From positions 1 to 40,248 of the forward strand of contig NZ_JAUQWH010000079.1 of assembly GCF_030757795.1 (NCBI RefSeq): a stretch of 40,248 nt of DNA, read 5' to 3'. Both the position numbers and the translations under genes were made by a program. Under the pieces are notes generated by a model, which had not been told where the DNA came from, ran no database searches, and saw only the letters and a program-made list of their open reading frames with translations. Positions 33,600 through 40,248 of this stretch are shown here, in pieces. The number at the start of each line of letters is the position of its first letter. Position 1 is the stretch's first letter. The stretch comes from Actinoplanes oryzae (GTDB taxonomy: Bacteria; Actinomycetota; Actinomycetes; Mycobacteriales; Micromonosporaceae).

Positions 33600-34657
33600 T
33601 TGGATGCGAGTGACGGAGGGTGGTCACGCGTAGAGTCAAATGGGTCGGCGCCGGGCGCAGCCCGGCTGCAGTTGGTCGATGGGGTTCCGCAGCTGCGCCC
33701 AGCCGAGCAAGTGTTCGACGCGATGCTCGACGGAGGGCGAAACCAGCAGCTCGCGCGCAACCTCGCGGCCAGCTCGGTCGAGGGCCGCCGGGCCACCGTG
33801 CGGGCGTTCGCGGCGGCGGCTAACGCGTTCCCGTAGCAGTGGGCGCCGCAGATGCTCGACGAGTGGCTCGGTGACCTGCGCTCGATCCGGCACGTCAAGC
33901 GGACCACAATCCGCTCCTATCAGGACGCGGTGGGTTCGTTCTGCCAGTACGTCACCGACCCGGCCTACGACTGGGCGCAGCAGTGCGAGGCCCGGTTCGG
34001 GTCGCACCCGATCCAGGTGGTCCACAACTGGAACACCGCGGTGCACGCCCAGGAGAACGAGGCCGACGCCGCGAAGCACGCCTTCACCCTCCGCGAGCTG
34101 CACACCTTCTTCTCCTACTGCGACGAGCAGGTCGACCAGGTCCGTAGCTTCGGCCGCAAGGGCTGGCTCCCGGCATTCCGGGACAAAACCTGTTCAAGAC
34201 CGCGTACGCCTACGGGCTGCGCCGCAACGAAACCCGGATGTTGGACGCGACGGACTTCGGCCGCAACCCGCGCGGTACGGAGTTCGGCGAGTACGGCGTC
34301 TGCTATGTCCGGCACGGCAAGCCAAGAAGGGCTTCCCACCGAAACGGCGCAGCGTGTTGACCGTCTTCGGCTGGACGACCGACGTGCTCGATGAGTGGTT
34401 CACCGAGATCCGGCCCCACTTCGGCTTCGACGGCAACCCGGCGGCCTGGCCGTCCGAACACGGCCGACGGGTTGGAAACCAACGGCTGAACTCCCGGTTC
34501 GTTGCCTACCGCGACTCCCTCGGCCTCGACGCCAGCCTCGACTTCCACTCGTTCCGCCGCTCCTATGTCACCCACCTTCATCGAGGACGGCCACGACGCC
34601 CGGTTCGTCCAGGAGCAGGTCGGCCACGAACACGCCTCCACCACCTCGATCTACACC
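33600..34657 (+). pseudogene. Tyrosine recombinase RA, N-terminal and most of the catalytic domain, broken
   Basis: Translated across frames, this gives a phage-integrase-type protein: GAARLQLVDGVPQLRP at the N-terminus, a SAM-like core-binding domain, then catalytic-domain motifs YGLRRNETRML (Arg I), DFHSFRRSYVTHL (His-x-x-Arg), VGHEHASTTSIYT (His and Tyr). Damage includes an in-frame TAG at 33834 (before QWAPQMLDEW), a one-base loss near 34187 in an A run, another near 34322, and a one-base gain near 34581. The reading then stops matching the family right after SIYT. The missing tail lies at 37664-37759. All catalytic residues are still recognisable, so decay is recent. Confidence 0.82.
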
Positions 34658-34700
34658 AAATCTCGGGAATTGCATCAGACGGGTGACTTTTCGCAGGTCG
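34658..34700 (+). repeat. Putative left-end sequence of the inner element
   Basis: It begins at the junction with RA and shares ATCT, ATTGCATC-GA and GAC-TTT-GCA-G blocks with 33385-33430 in the same order and nearly the same spacing. Because it continues the RA frame as KSRELHQTGDF then stops, it provides a false C-terminus for the split RA. Confidence 0.4.
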
Positions 34701-34786
34701 CCTAATTGGTGCAGCCCGGTAATGGGGCCGAGACGGCGTTGCGGCACCGGCTGTGGGCTGCGCTGCTTGCGTGATGATCCCGTTTA

Positions 34787-34909
34787 ATGCATGACCCTGC
34801 CGTCGAACGGTCGCCATTTGGTGGGCTTGGAGGACGGGTTGGGCGCGGTGATCTGGCGGGTGCGGCCCGCCTGCAGCTCGTCTCCGGTGTGGTGCAGTTG
34901 CGTCCGGAG
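34787..34909 (+). pseudogene. N-terminal remnant of a second RA recombinase
   Basis: The frame starting at 34787 contains GAARLQLVSGVVQLRPE, almost the same as GAARLQLVDGVPQLRP at the start of the RA pseudogene upstream. After this the similarity ends, and 35 bases later a zinc-ribbon recombinase begins. The rest of this RA and the HTH gene expected between them appear to have been deleted. Confidence 0.6.
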
Positions 34910-34943
34910 CGTCGCTGCGGGCGCCCAGACGATCGGGCCACCG

Positions 34944-36453
34944 GCCTGCCCGCACTACCAGCGCCGCATCCCGTTGCATCGGCGCATCGACAGGCAGTGG
35001 CTCTGCCGCAACTGCGTGGCCAAGTCCCGAGCCCGTCCCTGCGCCGACTGCGGAGCGCTACGCGAGCCTGGCAGCCGCGACGAGCACGGCCGACCAATGT
35101 GTCCGACCTGTCTACTGCGCCAGCCTGCCAACCTCGAAACCTGCACCAACTGCGGCCGCGACCGGCCGGTTGGCGTCCGCACCCCGGCCGGACCGTTCTG
35201 CCAGACCCGCCCCGGGTTCTGGCGCACCTGCCCCGGCTGCGGCACACCCAGCCGCATCCACGCAGGCGGCAACACCCGCTGCGCCCGCTGCACCATCCGC
35301 CGTCGCCTGGCCCAACTCCTCGGCGACGACACCGGCACCATCCGGCCCGAACTACAAGCACTACACGATGCGCTCGCGACCACCAGCCGGCTTTCCGCCG
35401 TCGAAACCTGGCTCAACCGCAGCACCGGCCCCACCATCCTGCAGCCCTCACCGGACAGCCCCTGACCCACGACGCCTCGACACCCTGCCACCCGGCAAAC
35501 CCCTCGAGCACCCTGCGCAGCGTGCTGGCCGCGATCGGCACCCTCCCCTCCCGCGACGAACACCTCACCCGGCTACACAGCTGGATCACCACCACCATCG
35601 CCGCGCGACCCGACCCTGACCAGCAGCACCTGCTGCGGCGCTACGCCATCTGGCACGTGCTACGACGCCTACGCGCCCGGCTCAACGGCGCCGACGCCAC
35701 CCACCACCAATTCGTCACGGCCAAACGCAGCATCGCCGCCGCAATGACGCTGCTCGACCGGCTCGCCGACGATGGCACACCCTCACCACCGCCCGCCAAG
35801 CTGACCTCGGCCAATGGCTGGCCCACGACAACGCCGCCCGCACCGCCGGGAACTTCATCCGCTGGGCTCGCCGCAACAAACTCACCGCGCCCGAGCTCCC
35901 CGCCATACGATGGAACGGCCCCACCACACCGATCGACACGGAGGCCCGCTGGGAACACGCCCGCCGCCTGCTGCACGAGGACACCATCGAACCCGCGGAC
36001 CGTGTCGCCGGTTCGCTTATCCTGCCCTACGCCCAGCGGCCCGCCACAATCAGCCGACTCACCCTTGACCACCTCCAGATCAGCGAAGACAGCACCCGCC
36101 TGTGCCTCGGCCGCGAGCCAGTCATTCTCCCCGAACCGCTCGCCGACCTGGCCACGACCTCGCCGCCGTCCGCCGCGGACACGCCACCATCGGCGCAGCC
36201 ACGGCTTCACCTTGGCTGTTCCCCAGGGGCCAACCCGGCCGGCCCATCAGCGCCCTACGACTCGGCGAACGACTCCGGAACCTCGGCCTCAACCCCGCGC
36301 AATCCCGCTCTACCGCACTGTTCCAACTCGCTACCGAGCTACCCACCGCCATCCTCGCCCGCATGCTCGGCATCCACATCACCGTCACCGTCGCCTGGCA
36401 ACGCGCGTCGGCAGGGACTGGGCGCCTATGCGGCGGACGTCAGCCGCCGATGA
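34944..36453 (+). pseudogene. Zinc-ribbon site-specific recombinase RB, inner copy, multiply frameshifted
   Basis: Joining three frames restores an RB-type protein. It has N-terminal zinc ribbons (CRNC...CADCG; CPTC...CTNCG; CPGCG...CARC), a linker RRRLAQLLGDDTGTIRPEL, helical core-binding domain (DPDQQHLLRRYAIWHVLRRLRARL; GNFIRWARRNKL) and a C-terminal integrase-like part (LILPYAQRPATISRLTLDHL; SPWLFPRGQPGRPIS; ILARMLGIHITVTVAWQRAS). Frame changes occur near 35450-35520 (two compensating), 35775, 36150 and twice near 36415. The true end is probably the TGA at 36451. A clear start codon is missing. It is not expected to be functional. Confidence 0.8.
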
Positions 36454-36672
36454 GGACGGGCAACCACATCACGTTGCGACTGCCATCCAGCAGCATTCGG
36501 ATTTTTCGAGATCTGAGCGCGTTTCGCGAGGCTCTAACCAGGGTCGCCGCTCGCGAGATTAATGGCACGTGCGATTTCACTTGGGTCAGCGATTTATCCC
36601 TCGGTTGCGGCGAGACCACATCTGTCATCTGACGATAACGAAGCACCGAAAACCTGACCTGGGAGAAATCTC

Positions 36673-37428
36673 GTGAAGTCTCGTAGTCGTCTTCTTCTGA
36701 CCACCGGCCTTTCGCTGGCTACCCTGCTCGGAGTCGGGGCCCTGGTATTGTCTCCAAGTCTTCTCTTGCGCGCTAACAGACTAACGACTGATAATTGGGG
36801 GACTCTGAGTAACGTTGGGCAAGCTTATGGTGGAGTATCGGCAATTCTCACCGCATTGGCGTTGATCGGAGTTGCCGCATCCCTACTGGTGCAACGCCAG
36901 CAGGCCCACATTGCTCGAACGCAAGCCATCAGGGCTTTTCAATTGCAAATGTTGACGCTGTGCCTTGAAAAACCTGAGACCTACTACCCTCTTATGGGGC
37001 ACGAGGTCACAGGAGACACCGAGGATGCTCGTCGGCAAATTTTTGCTACATACTTTTTGAATTATGTGCACGCCGGGTATTCCATCGACTTCTTCGACGA
37101 GCAGTCTCTGATGGGCGATGTATTCCCGCGGTTCTTCAAGTTCGACACAGGGCGCGCGTATTGGGAGTCTATGCGACCCGTCTGGGTTGCCCGCTATTTC
37201 ACCAAGAAGTCTCGCAAGTATGTCGGCATGTTAGACGCGTCGTATGAGCGTGCCGTCCTCGCCGGGCCTCCCGAGCCGGCGATAAGCTCATCAGCTTCGA
37301 CTGGCAATGATGACAGAAATAGAGCAAGAGATCGGGCGTTTCTTGGCCTATTAATTCTCGGCGGGGGCTTGATCACTGGAGCGACCCTCGGAGCACGGCA
37401 GGCCCGTAGATTTAGCCAGCAGCGGTAA
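36673..37428 (+). CDS. DUF6082 family membrane protein
   Basis: The 251-residue protein has a hydrophobic N-terminus (LLLTTGLSLATLLGVGALVL), then LSNVGQAYGGVSAILTALALIGVAASLLVQRQQ, the typical second helix and motif of DUF6082. A soluble helical part follows (LCLEKPETYYPLM, FLNYVHAGYSIDFFDE, AYWESMRPVW), then a C-terminal third helix (FLGLLILGGGLITGATLGA). GGAGA precedes the GTG start. The gene is visibly poorer in GC than everything around it, so it is probably an acquired passenger of the inner element. DUF6082 proteins are common in actinomycetes and have no known function that I can state. Confidence 0.82.
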   Translation: MKSRSRLLLTTGLSLATLLGVGALVLSPSLLLRANRLTTDNWGTLSNVGQAYGGVSAILTALALIGVAASLLVQRQQAHIARTQAIRAFQLQMLTLCLEKPETYYPLMGHEVTGDTEDARRQIFATYFLNYVHAGYSIDFFDEQSLMGDVFPRFFKFDTGRAYWESMRPVWVARYFTKKSRKYVGMLDASYERAVLAGPPEPAISSSASTGNDDRNRARDRAFLGLLILGGGLITGATLGARQARRFSQQR

Positions 37429-37663
37429 TTACGCAGCGGCGGCAGTAAGGCTCAATCATGCCGCGATTCGCTCGGCGCCCTAGTGCTGGCTGGCAACGAG
37501 CGTGGGCGGTTGCCGAGTGTCGCTGGGCCGATGAGCCGGGCTCGCGACATCAGTCCACCAAACGTGGATCTTGGGCCACGGCCGACCTAACCCTGACCAC
37601 GGTCGAGCTCCGAACGGCGAAGTCGAGGCATTCCGACAGTTCCAATATCCGACGTCGCCAGAG

Positions 37664-37759
37664 TGCGTCTCGTCGGACTACCGCACCAGCGCCCTGCGCC
37701 GGCACTTGGACGCTACGACCGCGGCCGCGCTCGCCACCCAGGCCGGGAGGAAGGCATGA
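37664..37759 (+). pseudogene. C-terminal tail of recombinase RA, separated by the insert
   Basis: The frame encodes CVSSDYRTSALRRHLDATTAAALATQAGRKA and a stop. This is the segment that follows the catalytic-tyrosine motif SIYT in RA-type recombinases. Its stop overlaps the ATG of the HTH gene (ATGA), preserving the coupling that RA and HTH would have had before the split. Confidence 0.7.
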
Positions 37760-38088
37760 AACGCAAGGTTAGCTACGAGTGGCGGCTGCGCGAAGTGATG
37801 GCCCAGCACAAGATCTTCACCGCCACCGACGTGATGCCGCTGCTGCGCGACCGCGGCATCGACCTGTCGGCCTCGCAGGTCCACCGACTCGTCTCCGGCA
37901 CCCCCGAGCGGCTGTCGCTGCAGGTGTTGTCCGCGTTCTGCGACATCCTCGGCTGCACTCCTGCCAAGCTGATCACCACCAGCGCGCAGAACGCCCGCGT
38001 CCGCAAGACCGCCGCCGGCGACCTGCCCGCCCCGCCCACCGGCGGCAGATTCCGACCCCGCCCGACCCTGATACTGCCCGACGAATGA
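37756..38088 (+). CDS. Cro/C1-type helix-turn-helix regulator of the recombinase element
   Basis: This 110-residue protein is a single Xre/Cro-type HTH: WRLREVMAQHKIFTATDVMPLL, then the recognition region GIDLSASQVHRLVSGTPERLSLQVLSAFCDILGCTPAKLI, as in HTH_26-type regulators. A basic and Pro-rich tail follows. It has an excellent ribosome site (GGGAGGAAG) inside the RA tail. It is intact, unlike the recombinases beside it. It probably controls RA/RB expression; the palindrome at 33575 is a candidate target. The TGA stop overlaps an ATG (38085) that would start RB but is out of frame with it. Confidence 0.9.
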   Translation: MKRKVSYEWRLREVMAQHKIFTATDVMPLLRDRGIDLSASQVHRLVSGTPERLSLQVLSAFCDILGCTPAKLITTSAQNARVRKTAAGDLPAPPTGGRFRPRPTLILPDE

Positions 38089-39472
38089 GCCCTCTACACC
38101 GCCGAGCAGTACGAACGCTGGCACAAGCGCGACTGCGCCCGTTGCGGCCGGCACGGCAGCTTCGCCGCCCGCTGGCCCGACGGGCACTGTTGCCGCACCT
38201 GCCACGACCGGGCACTACGCCAGCACGGTGGCTGCCCTGGCTGCGGCGCCGACCGGGTTCTGCCCGGCCTGCGCCCGGACGACGTCGCCGCGATCTGCCC
38301 GGACTGCGCCGGATTCACCATGTCCTACGCCTGCTCACGCTGCGGCCACGAGGGCAAACTGCACGGCAGCCGCCGCTGCACCCGCTGCAAGCTCGCCGAC
38401 CGGATCGCCGAGCTCCTCGATGACGGGACCGGCCGCATCCACCCGAAGCTGGCGCCGCTCGCCGAGCAGCTGCTCGGCATGGACAACCCGCTGACCGGAC
38501 TAGCCCGGCTGACCTCGCGCCACCGAGCTCCTCCACGATCTGGCTCGCGAAGAAATCCAGCTGAACCACGAGCCGTTCCGCGGCCTGGAGCCCTGGCGGG
38601 CGGCCGCGCACCTGCGCGAGCTGCTCATGGCCTGCGGGCTGCTGCCCGCGATCGACAAGCAAATCCTGCTGTTCGAGCGCTGGCTGCACCAGCACCTCAC
38701 CGCCGTCGGCGACCCAGACCACGCCCAGCTGCTGCGCCGGTTCGCGACCTGGCACCTCCTGCCCCGGCTGCGGGCCCGCGCCGAGACCCCTCCGATCAGT
38801 CCGGCCGGTCGCCGCTACGCAGGCGAACAGATCGACCAGGCCAGCGCCTTGCTCGGCTGCCTCGCCGCCCGAGACCGCGCGCTGGCCGACTGCACCCGGG
38901 CCGACGTCGACGCATGGGCCGTCGAGCACAGCGCCAGCGCCCGCGCCAACGTCCGAGGCTTCCTGCAGTGGTCAGCCTCGAATCGGCTCAGCCCACGATT
39001 CAAGCTGCCCACCGCCCAAGGACCGGGCGGCACGCCGCTGCCTGAACGCGGCCGGACCCGGCTGCTCGGCCGACCCCTCACCGACGACCGCACCCCACTG
39101 CGCACCCGGGTCGCCGCAATGATCCTGCTGATCTACGCCCAGCCTGTCAGCCGGATCACCCGGCTGACCATCGACGACATCATCCGCGACACCGACCAGA
39201 TCCTGCTGCGGCTCGGTGACCCACCCTCACCGATGCCTGAGCCGGCCGCCGTCCTGCTGCTCGAGTACCTCGGCCAGCGCACCGCCACCAACCGGGACTC
39301 ACGCTGGCTGTTTCCCGGCCGCCGCACCGCCGCAATCCGCCAGCACGTCCTCGACCTGCCAGCCCCGATCGTCGCCACCGCACTCGGCTACCACCAGGTC
39401 ACTACCGCGCGACTCGCCGCCGAGGCCGGCACCACCTGGTCCACCTACGCCCCCGGTGACCGCAGCAAGTAG
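38085..39472 (+). pseudogene. Zinc-ribbon site-specific recombinase RB, outer copy, start lost and one frameshift
   Basis: From 38089 the frame of the HTH gene continues past its TGA as ALYTAEQYERWHKRD. Three zinc ribbons follow (CARCG...CRTC; CPGCG...CPDC; CSRCG...CTRC), then LADRIAELLDDGTGRIHPKL. A one-base loss near 38518 shifts the rest to another frame: ELLHDLAREEIQLN, QLLRRFATWHLLPRLRAR, RGFLQWSASNRL, AMILLIYAQPVSRITRLTIDD, SRWLFPGRRTAA and PAPIVATALGYHQVTTARLAAEAG. The ATG at 38085 is out of frame by one. The C-terminus has a GYH and a Tyr but no clear His-x-x-Arg box, so this family seems to have a divergent active site. Confidence 0.8.
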
Positions 39473-39520
39473 ATGCCTCTCCCGCCCGACGCGGAACCCA
39501 GCACGACGATCATCCATGCA

Positions 39521-40045
39521 TCAGTGACGGTTGCCTCGGCCTCCCGACGCGACGCCGCAGTTCTGGCAGACTCTCCCCAGGTCCCAGTCCTCCTGGCCGC
39601 AGACCAGGCACCTTCCGGCCCGGTCCGCCCCTGCGGCGCACGCATCGAGCACCCGGTCCACCACGACGGGCAACGGCTCGGCCGGATGCTTCTGCGGATC
39701 AGGGCAGTAGGCGATGTCGTGGCAACCCCATGAGTCCCACGGATGCAGCGCCGCTGGCACGCGTCTGCCCTCACGCTTCTGCAGGCGTCGCTGGGCGGCG
39801 AAAGCGATTGCCCTCGGCCGCACCAGAGCGCGGGCCGCCTCCAGCTCGTCGAGGGCTCGGACCAGCGACGACGGATCGGCCTCGACACGTCCCGGGATAC
39901 GGTGCGTGGTCGCCAGGTGATGCCAAGTGGCGTGGAAACCATACGGCGCGAAGTGATAGAGGCAGTTCCGCAGACGCACCCGCCGTTGGAGGGGGTCAAG
40001 GCTCTCGTCACGAACCCGGCGCGCGGTCGCGGGAAAACTGGTCAC
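39521..40045 (-). CDS. Hypothetical protein with C-terminal zinc ribbon
   Basis: The 174-residue protein starts at a GTG and contains an aromatic-rich block, CLYHFAPYGFHATWHHL, then a helical segment (PSSLVRALDELEAARALV) and a C-terminal zinc ribbon, CLVCGQEDWDLGRVCQNCG. The block is reminiscent of uncharacterised actinomycete proteins found beside mobile elements, but I cannot name a family. It faces the RB pseudogene tail to tail. It could be chromosomal DNA flanking the element or further cargo. Confidence 0.7.
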   Translation of the reverse strand: MTSFPATARRVRDESLDPLQRRVRLRNCLYHFAPYGFHATWHHLATTHRIPGRVEADPSSLVRALDELEAARALVRPRAIAFAAQRRLQKREGRRVPAALHPWDSWGCHDIAYCPDPQKHPAEPLPVVVDRVLDACAAGADRAGRCLVCGQEDWDLGRVCQNCGVASGGRGNRH

Positions 40046-40192
40046 CCCAGAATGATCACAGAGCCGACCTGCCGACCATCGACGCCGATTCCTTCACGAA
40101 GCAGGCGGACCCACACGGACCGAGCCGGTGACCAACAAAGACCGCGATGGGGACACAGGCTGAGCCGTCACGCAACGTGGTGAGGGCGGCTC

Positions 40193-40248
40193 ATGGAAGC
40201 GGAACTCGCGACAGTCCAACAAGCGGTCTCGCCAGTAAGACAAGTGCA
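40193..40248 (+). CDS. Possible 5' end of a gene running off the right edge
   Basis: GAGGGCGG lies five bases before an ATG that opens MEAELATVQQAVSPVRQV with no stop before the window ends. The gene would be divergent from the zinc-ribbon protein at 39521-40045. Eighteen codons are too few for assignment. Confidence 0.35.
   Translation, partial: MEAELATVQQAVSPVRQV

Larger units (their letters stand above)
34658..37663 (+). mobile_element. Inner element of about 3.0 kb inserted in RA at the catalytic tyrosine motif
   Basis: RA similarity runs up to SIYT at 34657 and resumes with CVSSDYRT at 37664; together these would give the continuous family sequence expected after the active-site tyrosine. 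The intervening DNA holds an RA N-terminal scrap (34787-34909), a zinc-ribbon recombinase pseudogene (34944-36453) and a DUF6082 gene (36673-37428). No target duplication or inverted ends are visible, as for elements moved by tyrosine recombinases. The limits could be off by a few bases. The 37429-37663 stretch holds no gene I can support. Confidence 0.65.
33385..39472 (+). mobile_element. Decayed recombinase element (outer), interrupted by a second element
   Basis: The outer unit, read without the 34658-37663 insert, would be a tyrosine recombinase (RA), overlapping by ATGA an HTH regulator, followed by a zinc-ribbon recombinase (RB). That RA-HTH-RB order resembles recombinase modules commonly seen in actinomycetes. 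The left limit is set by a sequence repeated at the left edge of the insert (see 33385-33430). The right limit is set at the end of RB and is uncertain. No terminal inverted repeats or tRNA target were seen. The 33315-33599 stretch between the methyltransferase and RA contains no gene I can support. Confidence 0.6.

Noticed and set aside
33315..33640. tRNA gene or remnant as integration target
   Set aside because: No acceptor-stem complementarity or T-loop consensus could be found beside the recombinase region.
34658..37663. Terminal inverted repeats or target duplication at the inner insert
   Set aside because: The two edges compared on both strands share no convincing match, so a DDE-transposase mechanism is not supported.
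38086..38088. Selenocysteine or programmed readthrough at the HTH TGA
   Set aside because: No following stem-loop stood out, and the downstream frame breaks again near 38518, so simple decay is the better explanation.
39516..39540. GCATCAGTGACGG near 39520 as a matching right-end repeat of the outer element
   Set aside because: Only a short stretch resembles the left-end motif, and it lies at the end of a coding gene; the resemblance is not better than chance by eye.

Overview
The window is very GC-rich, with the strong third-position GC bias, frequent GTG starts and ATGA/GTGA stop-start overlaps of an actinomycete. The family mix (a SNF2 helicase with a long N-terminal arm, DUF5990, tandem-Usp protein, actinobacterial Ser/Thr kinase, DUF6082, zinc-ribbon integrases) suggests a Micromonosporaceae/Streptomyces-type genome, perhaps Actinoplanes-like. 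That assignment is inference. No rRNA, tRNA or CRISPR array was recognised.

Layout. 1-5719 (minus strand): a SNF2 helicase cut by the left edge, coupled to a DUF5990 protein, then an APC amino-acid permease coupled to a universal stress protein. 5958-8187 (plus): a tight operon of STAS anti-sigma antagonist, esterase and ATP-grasp ligase. 8267-9253 (minus): a soluble Ser/Thr kinase. 9577-11874 (minus): a beta-propeller glycosidase-like protein, a sulfotransferase and a small Cys-rich protein. 12271-19209 (plus): a cell-surface glycan block of three GT2 glycosyltransferases, a large GT-C-like membrane protein and its membrane partner. 19223-21075: a phosphotransferase and a divergent FolD.

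21231-26093 is the most interesting intact locus. It is a translationally coupled three-gene operon of a Vsr/DUF559-like PD-(D/E)XK nuclease, a double winged-helix protein, and a 1042-residue protein that joins an AAA+/STAND-like ATPase to a HerA/FtsK-like ATPase. It has the architecture of an uncharacterised DNA-targeting (probably anti-phage) system. Tail to tail with it lies a coupled GH26-like glycosidase and polysaccharide deacetylase pair (26097-27928, minus). 28186-33314 holds housekeeping-like genes: two hypotheticals, a ScyD/ScyE-like secreted protein, a nucleoside-kinase-like P-loop protein, a membrane metallophosphoesterase and a methyltransferase.

33385-39472 is a decayed mobile-element region in which two related elements appear nested. 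The outer element has a tyrosine recombinase (called RA here), a Cro/C1-type HTH regulator and a zinc-ribbon recombinase (RB). The RA reading frame is interrupted at its catalytic tyrosine motif by about 3.0 kb (34658-37663). The insert carries the remnants of a second element (an RA N-terminal scrap fused to a frameshifted RB) plus a lower-GC DUF6082 membrane protein as cargo. RA and both RB genes are broken by stops and single-base indels, while flanking genes are intact. The right end (39521-40248) holds a conserved-looking zinc-ribbon protein of unknown function and the first codons of a gene that runs off the window.
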